From assembly GCF_018449475.1 (NCBI RefSeq), contig NZ_JAHCQH010000014.1:124001-188000 (forward strand): DNA of 64,000 nt. Direction: 5' to 3'. A program made the position numbers and the translations under genes. Under the pieces are notes generated by a model that worked only from the letters and a program-made list of their open reading frames with translations, made no database searches and had not been told where the DNA came from. Below are positions 1 through 6,976 of this stretch, piece after piece. Source of the DNA: Ancylobacter radicis. GTDB lineage: Bacteria; Pseudomonadota; Alphaproteobacteria; Rhizobiales; Xanthobacteraceae. Every line of letters starts with the position of its first letter. The stretch's first letter is position 1.

Positions 1-1
1 G

Positions 2-1039
2 GTCGATGTCGCCGCCCAAGGGAAGTTCAAGGCTGTCGTCTATGACGAGGTCCAGGAGCTGCGCACCGGCCCGACCACGGCCAAGGGGCATGCGGCCGAG
101 GTCTTCACGGCGAACGCCAAGGTGCGCATCGGCCTGACGGCGACGCCCGTCTACAACTACGGAACCGAGATGTTCCATGTCGTCGAGGCGATCGAGCCCG
201 GCGCGCTGGGGACATTCGAGGACTTCGACCGCGAGTGGTGCAGCCACGGCACCGGGAAGGCCATCGTCAAGGATCCTGACGCGCTAGGAACCTACCTGCG
301 CGAAATCCAGCTCGTGCTGCGGCGGGAGCGTGCCGGGGGCAACGTGAATACGCTGCCCATCGAGGTCGACTATGACCTTGAGGTTGAGGCCGATTCCCTC
401 TCGCTGATGCGTATGCTGGCGGGCACGGTCATCAGCGGGTCCTTCTCCGAACGAGGGCAAGCGGCGCGCGAGCTCGACATCATGGCGCGCATGGTCACCG
501 GGCTCTCAAAGGCCAAGGCGGTGGCGGCCTATGTGCGGCTGCTTCTGGAGGCGGGCCATCCTGTCCTTCTCGCCGGCTGGCATCGGGAGGTTTACGACAT
601 CTGGGGCCAAGAGCTCGGGTCGTTCAACCCGGTCCTCTACACCGGAACCGAGACGCCTGCGCAGAAGGATCGCGCCAAGGCCGCGTTCATCAACGGCGAC
701 ACCAACCTGATGATGATCTCTCTGCGCTCAGGCGCAGGGCTGGATGGCTTGCAGCGCCGGTGCAGCCATGTGGTGTTCGGCGAGCTCGACTGGTCGCCTA
801 AGGTCCACGAACAGGTCATAGGGCGGCTCGACCGTCCCGGTCAGGAAGATCAGGTCACCGCGATCTTCCTCCATGCCAACGGCGGTTCCGATCCCCTGAT
901 TGTCAGCATGCTCGGCCTCAAGGCCAGCCAGGCACAGGGCATCGTCGACCCGGGCAAGAGCGTCGTCCCGGTTATTTCGGACGGCAGCCGCATACGGGCG
1001 CTGGCCGAGCGGTATCTCCAAGGGAGTGCCGCAGCATGA
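2..1039 (+). CDS. SNF2/superfamily 2 helicase, phage, 5' end missing
   Basis: Open from the left edge in the frame beginning at base 2, so this is the C-terminal part of a longer protein. Visible helicase motifs are a DEVQ-type Walker B box near residues 15-18, the motif III sequence LTATP about residue 46, and a motif VI region HEQVIGRLDRPGQ near residue 270. SNF2-like helicases of this size are common next to the replication genes of siphoviruses, where they are thought to remodel or unwind DNA during replication. The stop overlaps the next start by four bases, indicating translational coupling. The exact substrate cannot be told from this fragment. Confidence 0.85.
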   Translation, partial: VDVAAQGKFKAVVYDEVQELRTGPTTAKGHAAEVFTANAKVRIGLTATPVYNYGTEMFHVVEAIEPGALGTFEDFDREWCSHGTGKAIVKDPDALGTYLREIQLVLRRERAGGNVNTLPIEVDYDLEVEADSLSLMRMLAGTVISGSFSERGQAARELDIMARMVTGLSKAKAVAAYVRLLLEAGHPVLLAGWHREVYDIWGQELGSFNPVLYTGTETPAQKDRAKAAFINGDTNLMMISLRSGAGLDGLQRRCSHVVFGELDWSPKVHEQVIGRLDRPGQEDQVTAIFLHANGGSDPLIVSMLGLKASQAQGIVDPGKSVVPVISDGSRIRALAERYLQGSAAA

Positions 1040-1368
1040 GCGGGAGCATCATCATCCGGCACGGCTACACAATCGACGATGCCGGGCGCATCCATTACCA
1101 CGAGGCGCCGGCGTCGTGGGAGCAAGCCGACGCCTTGGCGGGCCGCCGCGTCGACCGTCGCCGCTCCTATGCCATCATCGATGGCTCGCTCACCGAGCTG
1201 GTGCACTGGTCACAGCCATGCACGGGCTGCTTTGAGGCGCCCGAATACACCTCCTACGACATGGAGACGACGAAGGGCCACGGGTGCCGTGAGTGCGGCT
1301 TCACCGGCCGGGTGCGCTGTGGTGCCTTCATAGAATGCGAAATAATTGAAGCGGGGCGGCAGTCGTGA
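1036..1368 (+). CDS. Small phage protein with a four-cysteine zinc-finger-like motif
   Basis: 110 residues. Two CxxC pairs at C62/C65 and C84/C87 (plus C95) are spaced as in a zinc ribbon. The rest is charged and has no membrane segment. It overlaps the helicase stop and the next start by four bases each, so it belongs to the same early operon. A DNA- or RNA-binding accessory role in replication is plausible by position, but I do not recognise the family. Confidence 0.75.
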   Translation: MSGSIIIRHGYTIDDAGRIHYHEAPASWEQADALAGRRVDRRRSYAIIDGSLTELVHWSQPCTGCFEAPEYTSYDMETTKGHGCRECGFTGRVRCGAFIECEIIEAGRQS

Positions 1369-2399
1369 TCATCCGCCGCCGCTACAACCGCAACTTCACA
1401 GTGCTCCCTAACACCGTGTTGGACGATGACCGCCTGTCCGCCGAGGCGATGGGCGTGTTGTGCTATCTGCGCTCCCGGCCGGCCGACTGGAACGTGGAGC
1501 TTTCACACCTCTCCGAGCGCTTCCGCATCGGTCGCGACAAGACCCAGCGGGTGGTCGCCGAGCTGGTTGATGCCGGGTGGATAAAACGAGAACGGACGCG
1601 TGATCCCGTTACCCGGGCGTTCAACGGCATCGACTATGTGGTGTACGACGAGCCTGCCGACACAAGCGATAGCGTGTCTGAGGCCGACCAGCCGAGCGAG
1701 CCACAGCCTGAAAATCCGGTTGTGGCTCATCCCGCACTTAAACACCACCCACAACCGGCTTTGCCGCGCGCGGCTTTTCAGGCTGTGCATATAGAAGAAC
1801 CAAATACGGAAAAGAGAACAAATACCCCCATAGCCCCCAAGGGGGCGGTTGGTGAAGAATCCGAGAAGCTGGGAAAGGACGACCCGCAGTACCAGAAGTT
1901 CATCCGGGAATACGCTCCCCCACCGACGGCCAGCCTGACCACGCCATTGCGCCATTGGGCAAAGCTCTCCGAGGCGCAGAGGGTGGCCGCAATCTCCTCC
2001 GTGGCGCCCTACCGGACGGCGTGCAAGGCAGAGCGGCGAAAGCTGGCCGATCCCAGCACCTACCTGTCCCGGCGGCTTTTCGAGAACTTCCAGACCAGCA
2101 CGGTGCCGAGGGCGCCTGACAGCCCCGCCGTGGCGGCTCTGCGAGCAGCCCTCTCGCCGAATTTCTCGGGCGGCGTGCTGGTGGAGATCAACACACCGGC
2201 TTGGAGAGCCTGGGAGGCCGTGGCCGACGAGGCCGGCTACCCGCTTCGGGCGATCCTCTATCCGGCCAGGCCCATCGCCGGCCGGCCGAAGGCAGCGACG
2301 GGAAGGTTTCTCCCGTCGGAATGGCCGCCAACGCGTGAAGGGCCGGACAGACGGCAGCAGGCGGCAGGCGAGGAAATGGTGGGAGATCAGCGTGGCTAA
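1365..2399 (+). CDS. Winged-helix/HTH phage replication-type protein
   Basis: 344 residues. The first about 95 residues read as a helix-turn-helix domain of the kind found in phage replication initiators and DnaD/DnaT-like proteins: VLDDDRLSAEAMGVLCYL, then SHLSERFRIGRDKTQRVVAEL and GWIKRER. The middle is acidic, proline-rich and probably disordered, and the C-terminal third holds a second small basic domain. It follows the helicase and zinc-finger genes with four-base overlaps, so a role in loading the replication machinery at the phage origin is likely from context, but not shown. Confidence 0.75.
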   Translation: MIIRRRYNRNFTVLPNTVLDDDRLSAEAMGVLCYLRSRPADWNVELSHLSERFRIGRDKTQRVVAELVDAGWIKRERTRDPVTRAFNGIDYVVYDEPADTSDSVSEADQPSEPQPENPVVAHPALKHHPQPALPRAAFQAVHIEEPNTEKRTNTPIAPKGAVGEESEKLGKDDPQYQKFIREYAPPPTASLTTPLRHWAKLSEAQRVAAISSVAPYRTACKAERRKLADPSTYLSRRLFENFQTSTVPRAPDSPAVAALRAALSPNFSGGVLVEINTPAWRAWEAVADEAGYPLRAILYPARPIAGRPKAATGRFLPSEWPPTREGPDRRQQAAGEEMVGDQRG

Positions 2400-3060
2400 A
2401 GGTCGGAAGCGGAAGATGGGGAAGCGGACGGCCTCGGGCCAGCTTTCCCGCTCGAAGACCGAGCGCGCCAAGCGGGGCCACAGGGACGTGCGCTCCGTCG
2501 CGCTACAGCAGCCGCACCGGGCCTGGCTCGGGGAAACGCGCCGGGCTGATCAGCGCGCCGAAAGCGAGATTGGCCGGCTCTGCCTCGCCGGCCGGCTGAC
2601 GGAAGCGCAATATTGGGCGGGCGAACGCTGGATGCAGCTGGTGCATGATTTCCACCGCGTGATGGCGACGCCCATGTCGACCTGTTCGGCCATGGCCAGG
2701 ATGGTGGCGGAGCCGGTGGGGAAGGAAGATGTGGCCGGCGAGGTTGGCGCAGCCGAGCGGCCGGAATCGGAAGAGGAGCGGCGCGACCGGGTGCTCGGGC
2801 ATCACCGCAAGGCGATGATCACGATCCGCAAGCTGGGCGATATGGCGCGGCCGGCATTCACGGTGATGGAGAACACCATTTTGCACGATCGCGGCGTGGA
2901 GAGCGATGCCGACCTTGAGGCGCTTCGCTTGGGTCTCTCTCAACTCGCGCGGCTGTGGCGCCTGACCGACCCGACGGAAGAGCGGCCGATCCGCTCCCAC
3001 CGGGACGACACGGCGACGTGGGATCATGAGGAGAAGGAGATCAACATCATTCTGCGATGA
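2392..3060 (+). CDS. Phage protein of unknown function, basic N-terminus
   Basis: 222 residues from the GTG at 2392, chosen because GGGAG lies 7 bases upstream; the longer reading from 2335 would overlap the previous gene more and has no good ribosome site. The N-terminus is strongly basic (Lys/Arg-rich, residues 1-35), the middle is helical and acidic, and the C-terminus ends in a charged tail. No catalytic motif is visible. As the last gene before a terminator it could be a late-gene regulator or a nucleic-acid-binding accessory protein; this is inference from position only. Confidence 0.7.
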   Translation: MAKGRKRKMGKRTASGQLSRSKTERAKRGHRDVRSVALQQPHRAWLGETRRADQRAESEIGRLCLAGRLTEAQYWAGERWMQLVHDFHRVMATPMSTCSAMARMVAEPVGKEDVAGEVGAAERPESEEERRDRVLGHHRKAMITIRKLGDMARPAFTVMENTILHDRGVESDADLEALRLGLSQLARLWRLTDPTEERPIRSHRDDTATWDHEEKEINIILR

Positions 3061-3135
3061 CATGTTGGTATGGGGCTGGACAGGACGGCGCAAATCAGCC
3101 CTAATGTGCATGAAATTCATGATCGGAACGAAATG

Positions 3136-3167
3136 CGCCCGGGGCTATCGCTCGCGGGCGTTTTTTT
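3136..3167 (+). terminator. Rho-independent terminator of the early operon
   Basis: A CGCCCG/CGGGCG stem (3136-3141 with 3155-3160) is followed directly by seven T residues. It lies 75 bases after the last early gene and explains the non-coding stretch that follows. Confidence 0.8.
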
Positions 3168-3307
3168 GTTTGCCATGACCGGGGCAGCTTCGGCCGCTCG
3201 AAAAGGGCCCAAGAGACCGCGCGATCAGGGGCCCTGCGGCTTGCAAGCCAATACCCATTCAGATCGTCTGTAGGCGCGGCCCGGTCTTAAGACATCGGAG
3301 AGCGAAG

Positions 3308-3538
3308 ATGCCGGCTAACGCATGGGCGATCTGGAACGATTGCAACGGCATCTTCACCACCGAGATTTACGACACCAAGGCGGCGGCCGACGCCGAATGT
3401 GCCAAAGACTTTTGGCTGCGCGCGGGCTGTCGTGTGGTCCCGGTGAAGGTGACCGCCGAGCCGGAAGACAAGTGGCACTTCCGGGATTGGCAAGAGCGCG
3501 ACCGGACGGTTGGCCCTTCGGTCGACCGCAGCTGGTAG
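3308..3538 (+). CDS. Small phage protein of unknown function
   Basis: 76 residues, preceded by GGAGAG at a good distance. It is acidic with several aromatic residues (WAIWND, KWHFRDWQ) and no membrane segment. It stands alone between the early terminator and the convergent repressor gene, so it is likely expressed from its own promoter in the 3170-3300 gap, where I could not pick a convincing -35/-10 pair. Confidence 0.65.
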   Translation: MPANAWAIWNDCNGIFTTEIYDTKAAADAECAKDFWLRAGCRVVPVKVTAEPEDKWHFRDWQERDRTVGPSVDRSW

Positions 3539-3557
3539 GCGCGGCCCTGCGTCGGAC

Positions 3558-3770
3558 CTATAGAGCATAAGGCCACGGCCCCAGCCGGTGGTATAGCGCG
3601 GAGCAGGCGAGCGCCACGGTAAGGGGGATGATAACGGGCCTCCCGTCATCACGCCGCTTGCCGGCCTCGTAAAGCTCGATGCTTCCCTTGGAGATGCCTA
3701 GGGCCTTCGCCGCCGCCGTCTGGGACATGCCCATTGCCTCGCGCCAAGCCTTGAAGTCATCGGGGCTCAT
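3558..3770 (-). CDS. XRE/Cro-type transcriptional repressor
   Basis: 70 residues from the ATG at 3770, chosen because GGAGAA precedes it on the minus strand; an upstream in-frame start at 3860 would run through a separate leader ORF. The helix-turn-helix is clear: SQTAAAKALGISKGSIELYEAG at about residues 16-37, with the conserved Gln, Ala and the SIELYE recognition helix. Transcribed leftward against the phage late genes from the promoter at 3964-3992, which carries a palindrome, so autorepression is likely. It may be the prophage repressor or a Cro-like partner; a larger CI-type protein could lie left of the window. Confidence 0.85.
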   Translation of the reverse strand: MSPDDFKAWREAMGMSQTAAAKALGISKGSIELYEAGKRRDDGRPVIIPLTVALACSALYHRLGPWPYAL

Positions 3771-3785
3771 GATATCTTCTCCATT

Positions 3786-3932
3786 GAAGGGGTGAGACGC
3801 TATTCGCTCCGGTGGGGCCGGGCTTTCGCCCGACCCCGGTTCTTTAGAATTCGATATCAAGTCTCAGTGTGCAGCCGAGGAACTTGATCTCGAACCGGAA
3901 CCTCCGGAACTTCATTGCGTCTCACCCCCTTC
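3786..3932. repeat. Near-perfect inverted repeat flanking a leader ORF
   Basis: GAAGGGGTGAGACGC at 3786-3800 reappears inverted, with one extra G, at 3917-3932. The two arms enclose the 23-codon ORF on the minus strand, and the right arm contains its Shine-Dalgarno sequence. In the leftward transcript the arms could pair and hide that ribosome site. Confidence 0.75.
3844..3915 (-). CDS. Possible 23-residue leader peptide of the repressor transcript
   Basis: A minus-strand ATG at 3915 is preceded by GGGGGTGAG at about 5 bases and opens 23 codons rich in Phe, Arg and Lys (MKFRRFRFEIKFL...). It lies between the leftward promoter at 3964-3992 and the XRE gene, and is enclosed by the inverted repeat at 3786-3932. 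It could be a translated leader or a very small basic protein. The evidence is the ribosome site and position only. Confidence 0.4.
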   Translation of the reverse strand: MKFRRFRFEIKFLGCTLRLDIEF

Positions 3933-3963
3933 CGTTGCCGGGACACAGCGACCCGGTAAGAAT

Positions 3964-3992
3964 GTTGTAGCGTACACAGTACGCTAAAGCAA
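3964..3992 (-). promoter_or_regulatory. Leftward promoter with repressor operator in its spacer
   Basis: On the minus strand, -35 TTGCTT (3987-3992) and -10 TACAAC (3964-3969) are 17 bases apart. The spacer is filled by a perfect palindrome, AGCGTAC-ACA-GTACGCT (3969-3985), a typical XRE operator. A half-like copy (CAGTACGAAT) lies at about 4010-4019, just before the HNH gene, so the same protein may also govern rightward transcription. Confidence 0.7.
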
Positions 3993-4031
3993 CGAATTAA
4001 TACCATTCTCAGTACGAATGCGAGGTATTTT

Positions 4032-4394
4032 GTGGCTGCTGATGGACGCATCAGCGCACGGCGGCGTGGTTATGACTCCCGTTGGGAGAAGGCGCGCTCC
4101 ACTTTCCTCGCAGCCCATCCCCACTGCGCCCGGTGTGCGCAGGCTGGGCTTCAAGTCGCTGCCGTACTGGTCGACCACAAGACGCCGCACCGAATGGGGC
4201 AGGCGCGTACAGCTGAGGAAATGACGGCGGCTCGCAAGCTGTTCTGGGATCCGTCCAATTGGGAGCCGATGTGCGTGACGCACCATTCGAGCGCGAAGCA
4301 GCGCGAAGAACGGAACGGTGTCGTGCTCGGCTCTGCTATCGACGGCCGCCCTCTTGATCCGACACACCCTTGGAACCGGCGAAGCCCCGCCTGA
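4032..4394 (+). CDS. HNH endonuclease, phage packaging-associated
   Basis: 120 residues from a GTG at 4032 with GAGGT upstream. The HNH fold is recognisable: C32xxC35 and the later Cys81 and His84 pair bind the structural zinc, VDHKTPHR (D48-H49) carries the catalytic His, and DPSNWEPMCVTHH supplies the Asn and final His. In HK97-type phages the HNH protein lies directly before the terminase genes and is required, with the large subunit, for cutting at the cos site. The same arrangement here supports a cohesive-end packaging role. Confidence 0.9.
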   Translation: MAADGRISARRRGYDSRWEKARSTFLAAHPHCARCAQAGLQVAAVLVDHKTPHRMGQARTAEEMTAARKLFWDPSNWEPMCVTHHSSAKQREERNGVVLGSAIDGRPLDPTHPWNRRSPA

Positions 4395-4581
4395 TCCCAT
4401 GTTGGGTTGGCAGAGGGATAACCAGTCACTCGTTATTTCGCGAGTTCATGGCCAACTCCGACCCTGAATTTTTGGTCCATGGGAGGGGGCGGGGGGGTAA
4501 AATGTCTGAAGCCTTTTCAGGCAGGACCGGCGTCCATCCAGCGTTCGCATCGAGAGTGATTTTTGGAAGGGGGGTTTCGAC
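4395..4581. other. Gap between HNH and terminase genes, candidate cos region
   Basis: No gene. It holds a short inverted repeat (ACTCG at 4428-4432 with CGAGT at 4441-4445) and a G-rich tract around 4480-4497. In phages with an HNH-TerS-TerL cluster the cos site is usually here, but the cut site cannot be identified from sequence alone. Confidence 0.35.
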
Positions 4582-4598
4582 CACCCCCATAGGGGGTG
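4582..4598 (+). promoter_or_regulatory. Hairpin covering the terminase small subunit start codon
   Basis: CACCCCC (4582-4588), a three-base loop ATA and GGGGGTG (4592-4598) form a perfect 7-bp stem whose 3' arm contains both the G-rich ribosome-site sequence and the GTG start at 4596. If it forms, initiation at that codon would be blocked until the hairpin is opened. Confidence 0.55.
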
Positions 4599-5033
4599 CA
4601 GGTGAAACTTACCTCTCTCGAAGGGGGCGACGGCATTCCACCGGAGCCGGACTGGACATCCCAGTTCACGGATGAGCTCGACATCGCCGAGGCGCATGAG
4701 CGGTGGGGTTTGATCGAGCGCGAGATGAAAGACGCCGGCACGCTCGCTATGGTCAACGGCCATGCGATGCAGCGGCTGGTCGAGTTCTATGTCGAGTATC
4801 GTCGTGCCTCCCGGCAGATCGCCGAGCACGGCACCATCCTAAAGGCCCGTCGCACGAAGGTGCCGCAGGTCAGCCCGTACTGGACGATCATGCGCCAGGC
4901 CGACGAGCACATCCGCGTGCTTGAGGCCGAGCTCGGCATCGCTCCCGTCCGTCGGAACAAGGCTGGGAAGGTGCCACATGGCAAGAAAGCCCCGCGCGCC
5001 GCGGACAGCTACCTCGGCTCCCTTTCCAAGTGA
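4596..5033 (+). CDS. terS: Phage terminase small subunit (P27 family)
   Basis: 145 residues, GTG start at 4596 (a second GTG at 4602 is possible). The central helices (LAMVNGHAMQRLVEFYVEYRRA...) and the KVPQVSPYWTIMRQADEHIRVLEAELG segment match the P27-type small terminase, which binds the packaging site and regulates the large subunit. Its 3' end overlaps the large-subunit gene by 56 bases in another frame, the usual arrangement. The start codon lies inside a hairpin (4582-4598). Confidence 0.88.
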   Translation: MQVKLTSLEGGDGIPPEPDWTSQFTDELDIAEAHERWGLIEREMKDAGTLAMVNGHAMQRLVEFYVEYRRASRQIAEHGTILKARRTKVPQVSPYWTIMRQADEHIRVLEAELGIAPVRRNKAGKVPHGKKAPRAADSYLGSLSK

Positions 5034-6825
5034 TCCCACGACGAAGTGGGCGCGGGACGTCGTCGATGGGCGGATCGTCTCCGGCGAGCTGGTGCGACAC
5101 GCTGCGGAGCGGCATCTCCGCGACATAAGGGACGGGCCCGCTCGAGGGTTGCACTGGCGCCCTGAGAAGGCGGCCCATACGTTAGGGTTCTTCCCCGCCA
5201 TGCTCACTTTGACCGAAGGAGCTAGAGAGGGGCAGCCTTTCAACCTGCTTCAATGGCACACCTTTTGTGCAGGTTCGCTCTTCGGTTGGCGCCGTGACAG
5301 CGGGCGGATGCGGTTCCGCACGGGATGGCTAGAGACGGGCAAGGGGCAAGGGAAATCGCCCTTCATGGCGGCCATTGGGCTGTACATGAGCGGATTCTAC
5401 GGGGTGAGGCGGGCTAAGGCCTTCGCCATCGGCCAGGACAAGAACACGGCCAACGTTCTGTTCAAGGATGCGGTGGCGATGTGTCGGGCTCCAATCCCGG
5501 GCGGCGACGAAGAAGACACCTTGGTCAACAACGGGCACGTCGTGGTGCGTGGCGAAGGCGACAACGCCTGGAAGCTTGAGTTCGTCGAAAGTGAAGCGAT
5601 CTTCCAGTCGCTTGCCAATGGCGAGGCGATTTCGGGCCCGAAGCCGACGTTCGTCGCAGCCGACGAAATCCATGAGTTCAAGAGCAACACGTCGATCGAG
5701 CTCTGGAAGGCTGCGCTCTACAAGATGCCTGGCGACGCGCTGATGCTGCTCGGGACGAACACTCCGTCATCAACCCAGATCGTCGGTACGGAATATTCGG
5801 AGTTCTACCAGAAGGTAGCCTTGGGCGAGATCGACGACGATGAGGCCTTCGCCTTCGTTGCCCGGGTCGATAAGGCCGACCGGGAGACGGTGTTCGACAA
5901 CGAAAGCTGTTGGCCCAAGGCGCTGCCGGCGCTCGGCGTAACGTTCCCGATCGAGAACATCCGCGGCCAGGTGAAGACCGCCAAATCGCTGCTCTCGACG
6001 GCGCTGTCCCTGAAGCGCCTCTATTTCGGCATCCCGATCGGTGTCACCGAATTCTGGATCGCTGAGGAGGCATGGAGCGCCGTTCAAGGCGAGGTCGATC
6101 CGGGCGCCTTCAAGGGCTGCCGGTGCTGGCTTTCGCTGGACCTCTCGCAAAAGAATGACCTGACCGCCCTGACTGCCGTTTGGGAGAAGGACGGACGGCT
6201 CTTCGCCAAGACCTGGTACTGGACGACGAAGGATGGCCTCGAAGATCGGGCCAAGGCCGATCAGGCGCCCTATGACCGATGGGTGGAGCAGGGTTTCCTG
6301 ACCGCTGTGCCCGGCGCGGTGATCGACAAGTCTTTTGTCGCGCAGCAGGTCGCCGAGATCCTTGCCGAGCACGACGTGCAAGCCCTGGTATTCGACCCGG
6401 CCGGCATCGGCGACTTCATGAAAGCCTGCGAAGAAGTCGGTCTTCCTGTCTGGCTGTATGAGGGGCCGGAATCGGAGATGGGCAACGGGCTGATGCTCAT
6501 GCCGCACGGGCAGGGCACCAAGGTGTTCTTTTACAAGCAGATCGATGATCAGGGGAAACCCATCGAGCGGCTGTGCATGCCGCGCTCCATCGAGCGTCTA
6601 GAGGACCGGATCCTCGAGCAGACGATCACGATAGACAGTTCGCCGGTCACCTACTCCTGCGCCGCCAATGCGCATGTGATCTCGGACGGCATGAAGAATC
6701 GGGCCTTCGACAAAAAGCGGTCGCGCGGGCGCATCGACGGCATGGTCACGATCGCGATGGCCGCAGGCGCGGCGGAAAGCGGTCTGAGCGTGCAGCCGGC
6801 TTCGCTGGAAATCCACATCATCTGA
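4978..6825 (+). CDS. terL: Phage terminase large subunit
   Basis: 615 residues from the ATG at 4978, which has GGAAGG upstream; the longer reading from 4921 lies wholly inside terS. The ATPase motor shows a Walker A GKGQGKS at residues 121-127 and a Walker B VAADEIHEF with D229-E230. The C-terminal RNase H-like nuclease has the expected acidic residues in LSLDLSQKND, VFDPAG and RGRIDGMV. The protein cuts concatemeric phage DNA and pumps it into the prohead through the portal. Length is usual for the HK97/P27-associated Terminase_1 type. Confidence 0.95.
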   Translation: MARKPRAPRTATSAPFPSDPTTKWARDVVDGRIVSGELVRHAAERHLRDIRDGPARGLHWRPEKAAHTLGFFPAMLTLTEGAREGQPFNLLQWHTFCAGSLFGWRRDSGRMRFRTGWLETGKGQGKSPFMAAIGLYMSGFYGVRRAKAFAIGQDKNTANVLFKDAVAMCRAPIPGGDEEDTLVNNGHVVVRGEGDNAWKLEFVESEAIFQSLANGEAISGPKPTFVAADEIHEFKSNTSIELWKAALYKMPGDALMLLGTNTPSSTQIVGTEYSEFYQKVALGEIDDDEAFAFVARVDKADRETVFDNESCWPKALPALGVTFPIENIRGQVKTAKSLLSTALSLKRLYFGIPIGVTEFWIAEEAWSAVQGEVDPGAFKGCRCWLSLDLSQKNDLTALTAVWEKDGRLFAKTWYWTTKDGLEDRAKADQAPYDRWVEQGFLTAVPGAVIDKSFVAQQVAEILAEHDVQALVFDPAGIGDFMKACEEVGLPVWLYEGPESEMGNGLMLMPHGQGTKVFFYKQIDDQGKPIERLCMPRSIERLEDRILEQTITIDSSPVTYSCAANAHVISDGMKNRAFDKKRSRGRIDGMVTIAMAAGAAESGLSVQPASLEIHII

Positions 6826-6833
6826 GGCCAGCG

Positions 6834-6974
6834 ATGGACAGACTGTTTGATGCCCTCGGCATTGTCGGGGCGGTGTCGGTCGTCGTCGGCTGCGCTCTGA
6901 TCCACCCGCCCTCGGCGTTCATCGTGGGAGGTCTCCTGCTGATGGGCGCTGCCATTCTGGGCGCGAGGTCCTGA
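6834..6974 (+). CDS. Small hydrophobic phage membrane protein
   Basis: 46 residues between terL and the portal gene, with two short hydrophobic stretches (GIVGAVSVVVGCALI and AFIVGGLLLMGAAIL) separated by a proline turn. It starts 8 bases after the terL stop and ends 2 bases before the portal start, so it is part of the packaging operon. Small membrane proteins in this slot are common in alphaproteobacterial siphophages, but their function is not known to me. Confidence 0.6.
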   Translation: MDRLFDALGIVGAVSVVVGCALIHPPSAFIVGGLLLMGAAILGARS

Positions 6975-6976
6975 GC

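Noticed and set aside
3070-3273. 67-codon ORF after the early operon
   Set aside because: It spans a rho-independent terminator at 3136-3167 and has no convincing ribosome site.
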